19,255 nucleotides of DNA from Pseudomonadota bacterium (GTDB taxonomy: Bacteria; Pseudomonadota; Alphaproteobacteria; Caulobacterales; Aquidulcibacteraceae), in assembly GCA_023410295.1 (NCBI GenBank), contig JAEYPY010000011.1:1-19255 (forward strand), given 5' to 3'. Under the pieces are notes generated by a model that had not been told where the DNA came from, did no database searches, and saw only the letters and a program-made list of their open reading frames with translations. Numbering within the stretch: position 1 is the stretch's first letter; each line of letters begins with the position of its first letter. Positions 1 through 7,861 of this stretch are shown here, piece after piece. A program made the translations under genes and the position numbers.

Positions 1-11
1 TAGCGGCGTGC

Positions 12-1715
12 TTAACCCGCGGCGGCGTCGATCAGCAGGAAGGCGCGGGTGGCTTCGGCGTTCATGCTGGCGCGGCCGCGGCCGATGAGTTCGGCGATGC
101 GCCCGCCTTCATTGCCCAGGAATTGCATCGCTTCTTTGTTGGCGAGCTGGTTGCGCGCGAGATAATCGGCGAGCCGGCGTGTGGCGTCGGGCGCGGCGTC
201 GTAAACGGCGCGGCGGCGCGCTTGCGTGCCGGAACGCGCGCGCTGGGCGATGCGCTCAAGGCCCGAGGGCGAGAACGCCTGATCGATGTTCAGGCCGGCG
301 TCTTCAATCACGGTGACGATCGGCAAAGAAGGCGGCGCAGCTTGCTGACGCGGTTGCGCGGCTGGGCGGCGCAGATGCGCGACCGGATCTTCCGCCGGCT
401 CGCGCTCACGGCCGCGCGCGGCGCTGCGGGCGGGCTGTTCGTTGTCGACGTTGGAGAGAAGCTGGCGCCAGGTCCAATCGTTCTGCTGCTGCGCCGGCGT
501 GGCTTCGCGTTCGCCGAACATGCGTTCGTCGCGTGCGTAGCGGTCGTCGCGAGGGACTTCGCGGCGCTGGCGCGCCGGGGGCGGGGCCGCTTCGAGCGGA
601 TCGGGCTCATCGCGCCAGGAAGTATCGTAGCTCGGCGTCGGCTCTTCGCGCACGGGCGCGCGCTGACGTACGCGCACGGCGGGCGGTACATCGTCCTCGA
701 TGGCGTGCCGGGCGCCGACGGCGGCGGTGCGCGCCGCTTCCGCCGCTTCGCGCAGACGCTCCAGCGCCAACGCCGCTTCGCGCTCAACGCCGGCCGCTTC
801 AGAGCGGATGAGATCGGCGGCGCGCTTGGCGTCTTCGACGGCGCGGACGGTGGTGTCGCGCACCGCGCCGGCGGTTGAGTTGGCGGCGAGCGTTGCCGCG
901 TCAGCGGATTGGCGCGCGGCGTCGGTGAGGCTGGTGGCTTTGGCGAGAATGTCGAGCGCGTTGGAGAGCGCGGTTTCGAGCCGGAGCGCGGAGTCCGCGC
1001 TCGATTGCGCGGCGTGCGTCAGCGACTGCGTGCGGTCGGTGATGAGCGCGGCGGCGGCGCCGAACGAGGTGAGGCGGTGATCGAGCGCCTGATCGGCGGC
1101 GCGCACTTCGGCTTCGGCGATCTGCGCGGCTTCGGAAATGGATTGCGTGTGCTTTGAGATCGAGGCGCCGATGGTTTGCGCCTGTTGCGTGAGATCACGC
1201 GAGATGCGCATCAGTTCTTCGCGCTCGCGCTCCATGCCGGTGATCATCTGATTGGCGCCGGACTTGGCTTGCTCGCTCATGGCGTCGACCGCTTGCGCTT
1301 GGCGCGCGATCTGGCCCTCGACGTCTTTCAGGCGCGCGAGCGTGGTTTCGAGCGCGCGGTCAAGCGTGTTGATTTCACCGCGCACGCTTTCGGCGAGTTG
1401 ACGGGCGGCGTCTTCGGCGCTGCGTTCGGGATTCATGAGCCGGTCGGCGGCGTCGGCAAGGCGGCGGGCTTCGTGCCGGGCGCGGGCGGAGTCGCGGGCG
1501 GCGAGCCCGGAGAACCAGGCCATCAGCGCCGGCAGGAGGAGGGCGCCGACCAGCGCGCCGATCTCGAGCGCGGTCAAGGCCAGAAGGCGGTCAGGGCCGA
1601 CAATGACGATCGCAGCGGCGAGCCCGCCGGCAATCCACAGAAGCCCGACCACGAGCGCGATAAGTCCGATAAGCGCACCAGGCTCGCGCGCGCGTTCTGG
1701 CGAAGGCGTTGTCAT
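12..1715 (-). CDS. TipN-like membrane-anchored coiled-coil protein
   Basis: The 567-residue protein starts with two adjacent hydrophobic helices (about residues 14-38 and 42-68). A long Ala/Glu/Arg-rich coiled coil follows (about 75-340), dense in heptad-like Ala and Leu. Next come a Pro/Arg-rich linker (about 345-460) and a compact C-terminal segment (about 465-567) beginning LPIVTVIEDAGLNIDQAF. Two N-terminal helices plus a long coiled coil is the layout of Caulobacter TipN, the new-pole marker that positions the flagellum and division machinery. TipN is much longer (about 890 residues), so this would be a short version. I chose ATG at 1715 with GGGACG upstream. The frame stays open to a GTG at 1748, but that codon has no Shine-Dalgarno sequence. 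A general coiled-coil envelope protein is the main alternative, so TipN is an architectural guess. Confidence 0.75.
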   Translation of the reverse strand: MTTPSPERAREPGALIGLIALVVGLLWIAGGLAAAIVIVGPDRLLALTALEIGALVGALLLPALMAWFSGLAARDSARARHEARRLADAADRLMNPERSAEDAARQLAESVRGEINTLDRALETTLARLKDVEGQIARQAQAVDAMSEQAKSGANQMITGMEREREELMRISRDLTQQAQTIGASISKHTQSISEAAQIAEAEVRAADQALDHRLTSFGAAAALITDRTQSLTHAAQSSADSALRLETALSNALDILAKATSLTDAARQSADAATLAANSTAGAVRDTTVRAVEDAKRAADLIRSEAAGVEREAALALERLREAAEAARTAAVGARHAIEDDVPPAVRVRQRAPVREEPTPSYDTSWRDEPDPLEAAPPPARQRREVPRDDRYARDERMFGEREATPAQQQNDWTWRQLLSNVDNEQPARSAARGREREPAEDPVAHLRRPAAQPRQQAAPPSLPIVTVIEDAGLNIDQAFSPSGLERIAQRARSGTQARRRAVYDAAPDATRRLADYLARNQLANKEAMQFLGNEGGRIAELIGRGRASMNAEATRAFLLIDAAAG

Positions 1716-1825
1716 AAAGCTCGTCCCAAGCGGCAGCAGCAGGCGCACGTTGACGCGCGCTCGTTAAGCGTCAACGGAAACGGAATAAGTTGGGCGGTTC
1801 AAGGGCGCGCACCCGGGCGCGTGTG

Positions 1826-1948
1826 TTATTGGCGCTGCTCTTGCGCAGGTTCGCGGTGCGGCGCGTCGCGCTGCTCGATGGTGACGCCGACCCAGGCTAG
1901 GGCCAGGGCCAGGAGCGCATCGCGGATTAGCACTAAGATCGCCAGCAT
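1826..1948 (-). CDS. 40-residue single-pass membrane peptide
   Basis: This short frame reads MLAILVLIRDALLALALAWV, then GVTIEQRDAPHREPAQEQRQ and a TAA stop. It has one hydrophobic helix of about 20 residues and a charged, Gln/Glu/Arg-rich cytoplasmic-type tail. GAGGG sits just upstream of the ATG. An in-frame ATG nine bases earlier (1957) would add MRA. It lies about 110 bases upstream of the TipN-like gene on the same strand and may be co-transcribed with it. I do not recognise a family. Support comes from the clean hydrophobic-then-polar design and the ribosome site; a chance frame cannot be excluded at this length. Confidence 0.5.
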   Translation of the reverse strand: MLAILVLIRDALLALALAWVGVTIEQRDAPHREPAQEQRQ

Positions 1949-2074
1949 CGCCCTCATCCTTCAATGCAGCGCTCGGTATGTGAGCCGGTTGTGTGGCGCC
2001 CGCAAGGCGCGGGGGCATGACTTTGGGCAAACTTTCGAAGCGTGGATTACGCGCCACGGGCTCGATCCGGGCTC

Positions 2075-2102
2075 TTGACCGGAGGTTGGAGGCGTCTAGT
2101 TA
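2075..2102 (+). promoter_or_regulatory. Putative promoter for the small membrane protein
   Basis: TTGACC at 2075-2080 is followed, after 16 bases, by TAGTTA at 2097-2102. The -35 match is good and the -10 match is weak. The predicted transcription start falls at about 2109-2111, on or next to the ATG of the following gene. That would give a leaderless mRNA, a common arrangement in Caulobacter relatives. Confidence 0.35.
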
Positions 2103-2110
2103 GGGCTGTG

Positions 2111-2464
2111 ATGTTACAACGTAACACTGCCCCAGCCCAGCGCGCCCACGTCACCCACGCGGCGGTGGTGGCGCTTCATACCGTCTGCTGCGGCTTCCCG
2201 GCGCTGGCGATGGCGGCGGCGGCGCTGTCGGGGGCGACCTCGGGCGTTGCCCTGTTCTCGGGTTTCGTTGCGGATGCCCATCATTTTTTGCACGCGCACG
2301 AGCTCTGGATTTTAGGCCTGTCCGGGGCGCTGGTCGGCATCGGCGGCTGGTTTGAGCTACACGCTCGGCGGGCGGGCCATACGCATGGAATTCCTTGGCT
2401 TTTTCTATTCTCGGCGGCGTGTCTGGTGGCCAACGCAGCGCTGATGCTCGCCCATCGGGGCTGA
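2111..2464 (+). CDS. Small His/Cys-rich integral membrane protein
   Basis: The 117-residue protein has about three to four hydrophobic stretches. The first helix carries the motif HTVCCGFPALAM, with a vicinal Cys-Cys followed by Gly-x-Pro. Histidines cluster in the loops (DAHHFLHAHELW and HARRAGHTHG). Vicinal or paired cysteines inside the first helix recall small mercury or metal transporters of the MerT/MerC type, but the rest of the sequence does not let me assign either family. The loop histidines and the Zur-like palindrome over the start make a divalent-metal role attractive; this is inference. I chose ATG at 2111. The frame is open upstream to GTG 2042, but those residues are Arg-rich and lie across the predicted promoter. 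The histidine kinase gene begins 77 bases downstream. Confidence 0.65.
   Translation: MLQRNTAPAQRAHVTHAAVVALHTVCCGFPALAMAAAALSGATSGVALFSGFVADAHHFLHAHELWILGLSGALVGIGGWFELHARRAGHTHGIPWLFLFSAACLVANAALMLAHRG
2112..2126. promoter_or_regulatory. Perfect 6-3-6 palindrome, Zur-box-like operator
   Basis: TGTTACAACGTAACA is an inverted repeat with 6-base arms and a 3-base centre. It overlaps the start codon at 2111. From memory, the proteobacterial Zur consensus is close to TGTTATANTATAACA, which agrees at 11 of 14 defined positions. A bound repressor here would cover the predicted transcription start. The site is clear; the identity of the binding protein is inferred. Confidence 0.4.
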
Positions 2465-2541
2465 GAGCTTAGGGTTAAATAAACCGTAGGCTGGCAGCGT
2501 GCGGCCCTGAATTTGTTCAGCAGCCGGGACGCCAACTACCC

Positions 2542-5259
2542 ATGCTCAGCCGCTTGCCAGTGGCGCTGTCCAGCGCCGCCGAAACGCGCCGCCGCGAATT
2601 GCCGGCATCGATCGCGCTCGTCGTTCTGATTGGCGGGGTGGCCGCCGCGATCGCCGGGGGCTCCGCGCCGGTGGCCTGGGCCGCGGTGGTGGCCCTGGCG
2701 TTGATCGCGGACTCGGAAATTTATCGCCGGCTCGATGCGGGCGAGGCCAAGCTGGAAGGGCGGATCGAGGCGGGGCTGGCCGCCTGGGCGCTGGCCGGCT
2801 CCTCGATCTTCGCGCTGTTGCCGCTGGGGCTTTGGTTGGGCGGGACGCCCGCCGGGGCGGCGGCGGCGATGGTGCTCTGGGTTGTGGCCATAGTGCGCCA
2901 GTTCAGCCCGGGCTTTTCCGGCTCAGCGATGGTCGCGGTCGCGGGGGCGGCGCCGCCGGCCCTGATGCTGCTGGCCGCGCCGCTGCTCAGCGCGGATTGG
3001 GATGTGGCGGCGATCGCCATGCTCGGCGGCGGGGCGCTGATGGCGTACGTGATCCACGCGCGCGCGGCGGCTGATGCGCAGCAGCGCACGCTGACCGACA
3101 CGGCCGGCGCCACGGATACGCAGAACGCTTTGGCGCGCATGATGCTCGACAATGAGGATAATGCGGTCGTGCTGCTCGACCGCGAAGACCGCATCGTTGC
3201 GTCGAGCCGCGCCGTGCAGCTGCGCTCGGGCGGCATGGCCGACGTGCGCGGGATGAAGTTCTCCGACCTTGTGCCGCTTGCGCGCGAGGTTTGGCAGGAT
3301 GCGTTCACGCGTGCGCTCAGCGGCGAGGATGTACGCCACAAAGAGCACGAGATCATGATCGCAGGCCGGCGGCGCTACTACGATTGGGAGGCGCGGCCGT
3401 GGCGCGATGACGATGGCGCCATTTGCGGCGTCTACGCGTCGGGGCGCGACATCACTTCGCTGGTGGAGGCGCGCAAAGAAGCGGCCGAGGATCAGGACCG
3501 CTTGCGCGTTGCTCTTGAGGCAGGCCTCAGCGTCGTCTGGGAAGTCGATTACAAGGATAAGGCGGTGCGCTGGTACGGCGACCGTGTAGCGGTGTTCGGC
3601 GTCGAGGACTTCACCTTCGAGCAGTTTCACACCACGACGACGAAGGTCATCCATCCCGACGACCGGGAGATGATCCGCAAATATTTCGTGGATATCGCCA
3701 TGGGTGCGACGCACAGCGTCGAGCACCGCATTCTGAAAGCGGATGGCACGATCGCCTGGCTGCAGAGCTGGGCGCGGCGCGTGCTCGGCCGCTCGGGCGG
3801 CGTGCGCAAGTTCGTTGTCATGTCCAAGGACATCACCGACCGCAAGCTGCAGGAAGCGGCGTTCATCGCCGCGATGCAGCGCGCAGAGGCGACGCTGCGG
3901 GCCAAGCGCGCGTTATTCCAGGACGTGGGTGAGATCGCGCCCGAGAAGGAGGCGACCATCGCGCACGCCGACGTCTCGGTGAACGACATGTTCGAGCACC
4001 TGGCCGCGCTTATGGAAGAGATGAATGCGCGCGACGAAGTGCTGGCCGAGGCCTTGGCGAACTTGCGCGCCGCGCGTGAGGCGGCGGACACGGCGAACGT
4101 GTCGAAGTCGCAATTCCTCACCTCAATGAGCCACGAGCTCAGGACGCCGCTGAACGCCATTATCGGCTATTCGGAGATTTTGCGCGAAGAGGCCGAAGCG
4201 GACGCACGCGAGACCGACATCGCCGACATCGACCGGGTGCTGGCGGCGGCGCGGCATCTCTTACATCTCATCAACGACATCCTCGACCTCTCCAAGATCG
4301 AAGCGGGCCGCATGGACGTTTCGGCCAGCGCTTTCGAGATCGCCGACATGATCCGCGAAGCGGCGGCGACGGTGCTGCCGAGCGTTGAGAAGAACGCCAA
4401 CAAGCTGCGCCTCGAAATCGACAATCACCTGGGCGAGGCGATCAACGACGCTTTCAAGATCAATCAGTGCCTGCTCAATCTGTTGGCCAACGCGGCGAAG
4501 TTCACCAATGCCGGGGATATCACGGTCACGGCCAGGCGCGAGAAGGTCGCCGCCGGCGATTGGATTGAGATTGCTGTCAGCGACACCGGCATCGGCATGA
4601 CCGAAGAACAGCTCTCGCGGCTCTTCAACGCGTTCACGCAAGCCGAAGCGACGACCGCGAACCGCTATGGCGGCACGGGACTCGGGCTCGCGATCACGCG
4701 GCGCATGATGCAGCTTTTGGGCGGCGATGTTTCCGTGAAGAGCGCGCCTGGAGTGGGCTCGACCTTCACGTTGCGCTTCCCGGCCGCGCTCGCGATCGAG
4801 CCGACGCCGGCGCGCACACAGGCGGGCGCCGCGCAGGGGCAGGGACATCAGCGCCTGGTGCTGCTGATCGACGATGAAGAGAGCGCGCGCGATCTCACCA
4901 CGCGGGCGCTGACGCGCCTTGGCTTTGAGGTGCGCACGGCGGTGACGGGCCGCGAGGGCGTCGAGATGGCGCGCGCGCTTGAGCCAAGCCTGGTGCTGCT
5001 CGACATCAACCTGCCTGATATGACCGGCTGGGACGTGCTCGACATTCTGCTGACCGTCGATGCCGGCGATATGCCGATCATCGTCCATTCCGTTGATGAC
5101 AACCGCCAGCGCGCTCTCACCGCTGGCGCGTGCGAACATCTCGTCAAGCCTGCCGACCGCGATGTGTTGGCTGCTGCTGCGCTGCGCTTTGCGCGCGCAC
5201 CCGAAATTTCCCAGCCGGCGGCGAAGCCGGCAATCACTCTGCAAGCAAAACTGGCGTGA
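2542..5259 (+). CDS. Hybrid sensor histidine kinase (TM-PAS-PAS-HisKA-HATPase-REC)
   Basis: The 905-residue protein has an N-terminal hydrophobic region with about five to six helices (20-172). Two PAS domains follow (about 205-312 and 320-440), each ending in a typical RDIT or KDITDRK tail. A helical linker leads to HisKA, with the phospho-acceptor His531 in SMSHELRTPLNAIIGY. The ATPase domain has its N-box near Asn650, DTGIGM at 681 and GGTGLGLAI near 710. A C-terminal receiver has Asp821 in LLDINLPDMTG and a VKP lysine. All catalytic motifs are intact, so it should autophosphorylate and relay to its own receiver or the neighbouring ones. The PAS ligand is unknown. It ends 11 bases before the stand-alone receiver and is almost certainly co-transcribed with it. 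DivJ/PleC-type developmental kinases are comparable, but orthology cannot be claimed. Confidence 0.93.
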   Translation: MLSRLPVALSSAAETRRRELPASIALVVLIGGVAAAIAGGSAPVAWAAVVALALIADSEIYRRLDAGEAKLEGRIEAGLAAWALAGSSIFALLPLGLWLGGTPAGAAAAMVLWVVAIVRQFSPGFSGSAMVAVAGAAPPALMLLAAPLLSADWDVAAIAMLGGGALMAYVIHARAAADAQQRTLTDTAGATDTQNALARMMLDNEDNAVVLLDREDRIVASSRAVQLRSGGMADVRGMKFSDLVPLAREVWQDAFTRALSGEDVRHKEHEIMIAGRRRYYDWEARPWRDDDGAICGVYASGRDITSLVEARKEAAEDQDRLRVALEAGLSVVWEVDYKDKAVRWYGDRVAVFGVEDFTFEQFHTTTTKVIHPDDREMIRKYFVDIAMGATHSVEHRILKADGTIAWLQSWARRVLGRSGGVRKFVVMSKDITDRKLQEAAFIAAMQRAEATLRAKRALFQDVGEIAPEKEATIAHADVSVNDMFEHLAALMEEMNARDEVLAEALANLRAAREAADTANVSKSQFLTSMSHELRTPLNAIIGYSEILREEAEADARETDIADIDRVLAAARHLLHLINDILDLSKIEAGRMDVSASAFEIADMIREAAATVLPSVEKNANKLRLEIDNHLGEAINDAFKINQCLLNLLANAAKFTNAGDITVTARREKVAAGDWIEIAVSDTGIGMTEEQLSRLFNAFTQAEATTANRYGGTGLGLAITRRMMQLLGGDVSVKSAPGVGSTFTLRFPAALAIEPTPARTQAGAAQGQGHQRLVLLIDDEESARDLTTRALTRLGFEVRTAVTGREGVEMARALEPSLVLLDINLPDMTGWDVLDILLTVDAGDMPIIVHSVDDNRQRALTAGACEHLVKPADRDVLAAAALRFARAPEISQPAAKPAITLQAKLA

Positions 5260-5270
5260 AAGGCCCTCCC

Positions 5271-5651
5271 ATGCGCATCCTCATCGCAGAAGATCATCCA
5301 GACAACCGCGAGATGCTGACACGCCGGCTCGAGCGTCGCGGCTATGAAGTGCATGTCGCCGAGAACGGCGCCGAGGCGGTGGAGAAGGCCAAGCAGTGTG
5401 CGCCGGATCTCATCCTGATGGATATTTCCATGCCGGTGATGAGCGGCATTGAAGCGACCAAGGCGCTGCGGCAAACGCCGGACATGGCGCAAGTGAAAAT
5501 CGTCGCGCTCACCGCGCATGCGATGGAAAGCGCGCGGCGCGAATGCATGGAAGCGGGCTGCGATGATTTTGCGACCAAGCCGGTCGATTTCGCCGGGCTG
5601 ATCGCGCTGATCGAGAAGCACGCCGCCGGCATTCAAGGTCCTGCCGCCTGA
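5271..5651 (+). CDS. Single-domain response regulator (DivK/CheY type)
   Basis: The 126-residue protein is one complete receiver and nothing else. The acidic pair is in AEDHPDN, the phospho-acceptor is Asp51 in LILMDISMPVMSG, the switch Thr81 is in ALTAHAM, and Lys103 is in TKPVD. It has no DNA-binding or output domain, so it must act by protein contact or phosphotransfer, as DivK and CheY do. It sits 11 bases after the hybrid kinase, its probable phosphodonor. Its first helix is nearly identical, also at DNA level, to that of the next gene's receiver. I chose ATG 5271 because the receiver fold begins at once (MRILIAEDHPD); the frame upstream runs back into the kinase gene. Confidence 0.93.
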   Translation: MRILIAEDHPDNREMLTRRLERRGYEVHVAENGAEAVEKAKQCAPDLILMDISMPVMSGIEATKALRQTPDMAQVKIVALTAHAMESARRECMEAGCDDFATKPVDFAGLIALIEKHAAGIQGPAA

Positions 5652-5792
5652 GCGTGGTTAGCGCGCGTCAAGGTTAGCGACTTATCTATCCAAATTTTTC
5701 GAGCTTCTATGCGCGGCATTAGCGCGGCCCTAACCTAGACCGCGTAGTCTTCGCCCTTGGTGTGGTCCCGGTAAGCGGGTCAAGGGGGGCGA
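5652..5792 (+). promoter_or_regulatory. Intergenic region with repeated TTAGCG and an AGGTTAG/CTAACCT pair
   Basis: The 141 bases before the GGDEF-EAL gene contain TTAGCG three times (starting at 5659, 5674 and about 5720). They also contain AGGTTAG (5671-5677) facing CTAACCT (5730-5736), and an AT-rich stretch near 5680-5700. This could be a separate promoter with an operator for the downstream gene. I see no strong -35/-10 pair and no rho-independent terminator. A strong ribosome site (AAGGGGGGCGA) directly precedes ATG 5793. Confidence 0.3.
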
Positions 5793-7595
5793 ATGTCCTC
5801 GGCGCAAGGCGATGATGGCGCGTCCGCATCGACGCGCCTTGGACGTATTCTGCTGGTCGATGACCAGGCGCAGAACCGCGACATGCTCGGCCGTCGGCTT
5901 GAGCGTCGCGGCTATGAAGTAATCCTGCGCGAGAGTGCGGTCGATGTTGAGAGCGTCATCGCCTCCGAGAAGATTGAACTCGTCCTTCTCGATTGGATGA
6001 TGCCCGACCGTTCGGGCCTCGATGCGCTGCAAGGCATCCGCGCGCTACACGACGCCGAGCACGTGCCGGTGATCGTGGTGACGGCGCTGGATGACGGCGA
6101 CATCGTCTCCACCGCACTCGAAGCGGGCGCCAACGATTATATCTCCAAACCGATTGACCTGCGGGTTCTAACCGCGCGCGTCAAAGCCCAGCTCGACCGT
6201 CGCCAGGCGGTGCTGGAGCTGGATGCGATCCGCGACAGTCTTGAGCGCACCGTGCAGGAGCGCACGCAGGATCTCGTGGCCGAGATCAGCGAGCGCGAGG
6301 CGGCCGAAGCGCGCGCCCAGACGCTGGCGCGCCACGATCCGCTGACGGGTCTCGCCAATCGCCGCCACTTCCTTGAAGAGCTCGACCGGCGCCTTACGCT
6401 GGTGGGGGAGGACGAAAGCGCGTTCGCGCTGCTGTTCGTCGATCTCGACCGTTTCAAGCCGATCAACGACGTGCATGGCCACGCCATCGGCGATCAGCTC
6501 TTGCAGGTCATCGCCACGCGGCTCTCCAATTGCCTGCGCGACGATAGCTTCGCCGCGCGTCTCGGCGGCGATGAGTTCGCGGTGCTGCTTGAGGATCCGA
6601 ACGGGCGCGAAGGCGTCTCGGCGGCGGCGCGGCGCGTGCTGCACGAGCTTTCGGCGCCGATCCTGGTCAATGGCCTGAAGCTTACGGTCGGCGCCTCGAT
6701 CGGCATCGCCTTGTGTCCCGAAGACGGGAGCACGGCGGCCGAACTGCTGCAACGCGGCGACGCGGCCATGCTGCGCGCCAAGGAAGACCGCGGCGCTTAC
6801 AAGTTCTTCGACTCCTCGATCGATGAGGAGCTCAAATCCAAGGCCGCGCTCGAAACCGAGCTGCGCCTCGCCATTCCGAGCGGCGATATCGTGCCGTACT
6901 TCCAGCCGGTGCTGTGCCTGGAGACAGGCGCGTTGGCCGGCTACGAAGTGCTGGCGCGCTGGCCGCACCGCGAACGTGGCATGATCTCGCCGACGCACTT
7001 CATCCCGGTGGCGGAGGAGGCGGGCCTCGTCGACGCGATGTTCTGGACGCTGCTGGCGCAAGCCTGCCGCAAGGCGCTCGATGCGCCGGGCGACTTCATG
7101 CTGGCGGTCAACATCTCGCCGAGCCAGGTACGCGACCAATGGTTCCCGGAGAAGGTGCTGCGCACGCTGCGCGAAACCGGCTTCCCGGCGCAACGGCTCG
7201 AGATTGAAGTCACCGAAAGCGCGATGATCGGCGATATTCAGCGCGCCAAGTCCTCGCTGATGTCGCTGAAGAACCAGGGCGTCAAAGTCGCGCTCGACGA
7301 TTTCGGCACCGGCTATTCATCGCTCTTCCTCCTGCGCGCGCTGCCGATCGATAAGCTGAAGATCGACCGCTCGTTCGTGGCGACGCTGACGGCCGACCGC
7401 GAGAATGCCACTATCGTCGGTGCGCTCGTCGGCCTCGGCAAGGCGCTCGGCCTGCAAGTCACGGCCGAAGGTGTCGAGGACGAAGCGACCGCGGACGCGC
7501 TGCGCGCCATGGGTTGCCAATTCGCGCAAGGCTATTTGTTCGGGGCCGCGATCGAACTGCCCAGCTACGGCGAACCGCTGCGCGCCGCGGTTTAG
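5793..7595 (+). CDS. Receiver-GGDEF-EAL c-di-GMP regulator
   Basis: The 600-residue protein has three parts. The receiver (about 17-135) has Asp67 in LVLLDWMMPDRSG and a SKP lysine. A coiled-coil linker follows (about 140-170). The GGDEF domain (about 172-335) has an intact GGDEF at 258-262. The position of the RxxD inhibitory site reads RDDS, so product inhibition is probably lost. The EAL domain (about 350-590) has EVL at 385, an accepted variant of EAL, plus VTESAM, DDFGTGYSS at 502, LKIDRSF and AEGVED, all expected for an active phosphodiesterase. Both c-di-GMP synthesis and breakdown look possible, switched by phosphorylation from the upstream kinase. It differs from PleD, which has two receivers and no EAL. 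A strong Shine-Dalgarno sequence fixes the start. Confidence 0.93.
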   Translation: MSSAQGDDGASASTRLGRILLVDDQAQNRDMLGRRLERRGYEVILRESAVDVESVIASEKIELVLLDWMMPDRSGLDALQGIRALHDAEHVPVIVVTALDDGDIVSTALEAGANDYISKPIDLRVLTARVKAQLDRRQAVLELDAIRDSLERTVQERTQDLVAEISEREAAEARAQTLARHDPLTGLANRRHFLEELDRRLTLVGEDESAFALLFVDLDRFKPINDVHGHAIGDQLLQVIATRLSNCLRDDSFAARLGGDEFAVLLEDPNGREGVSAAARRVLHELSAPILVNGLKLTVGASIGIALCPEDGSTAAELLQRGDAAMLRAKEDRGAYKFFDSSIDEELKSKAALETELRLAIPSGDIVPYFQPVLCLETGALAGYEVLARWPHRERGMISPTHFIPVAEEAGLVDAMFWTLLAQACRKALDAPGDFMLAVNISPSQVRDQWFPEKVLRTLRETGFPAQRLEIEVTESAMIGDIQRAKSSLMSLKNQGVKVALDDFGTGYSSLFLLRALPIDKLKIDRSFVATLTADRENATIVGALVGLGKALGLQVTAEGVEDEATADALRAMGCQFAQGYLFGAAIELPSYGEPLRAAV

Positions 7596-7608
7596 GCGCT
7601 GGCCTAAA
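7591..7608 (+). terminator. Hairpin over the stop codon of the GGDEF-EAL gene
   Basis: TTTAGGC (7591-7597) and GCCTAAA (7602-7608) form a perfect 7-base-pair stem with a GCTG loop, spanning the TAG stop. No T-run follows directly; the nearest T6 lies about 40 bases on. It may be a weak terminator or an mRNA 3'-end stabiliser. Confidence 0.35.
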
Positions 7609-7861
7609 CGCCGTTTCGCCTGCCCCACGAAGTCGTGAACGCCTGTCGCTTTTTTGCACCTGTCCGGGGCGGGCCGAGCGTGCGTCTCGCTATGGACAAA
7701 ATTAAGCTAACCCGGCATGCCATCCCGACGCTCAGACCTGCCGAGGGTCTGTGCATAAAGCGGGGAGAACGGACCGTCCGGCGGTAACGGGCGGGCCGCG
7801 TGGCGGCTTCTGAGGGGCGCGCCGGCTCCCGCGGACAACGCGAAGGCGACGGAAAGCCGGC

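Noticed and set aside
123..878. Long plus-strand frames opposite the TipN-like gene
   Set aside because: Low-complexity Arg/Ala/Gly translations that mirror the coiled-coil gene; no ribosome site or motif.
1716..1748. GTG start at 1748 for the TipN-like gene
   Set aside because: No Shine-Dalgarno sequence before it, and ATG 1715 gives a normal N-terminus just before the first helix.
1764..2057. A 97-codon minus-strand frame
   Set aside because: Pro/Arg/Ala-rich with no hydrophobic or domain pattern; it overlaps the better small membrane peptide in another frame.
2466..2486. Possible CtrA box (TTAGGGTTAAATAAAC) before the histidine kinase
   Set aside because: Only partial agreement with TTAA-N7-TTAA; both halves carry mismatches.
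7692..7787. A 31-codon frame before the autotransporter (MDKIKLTRHAIP...)
   Set aside because: No ribosome site, no pattern, and within chance length.
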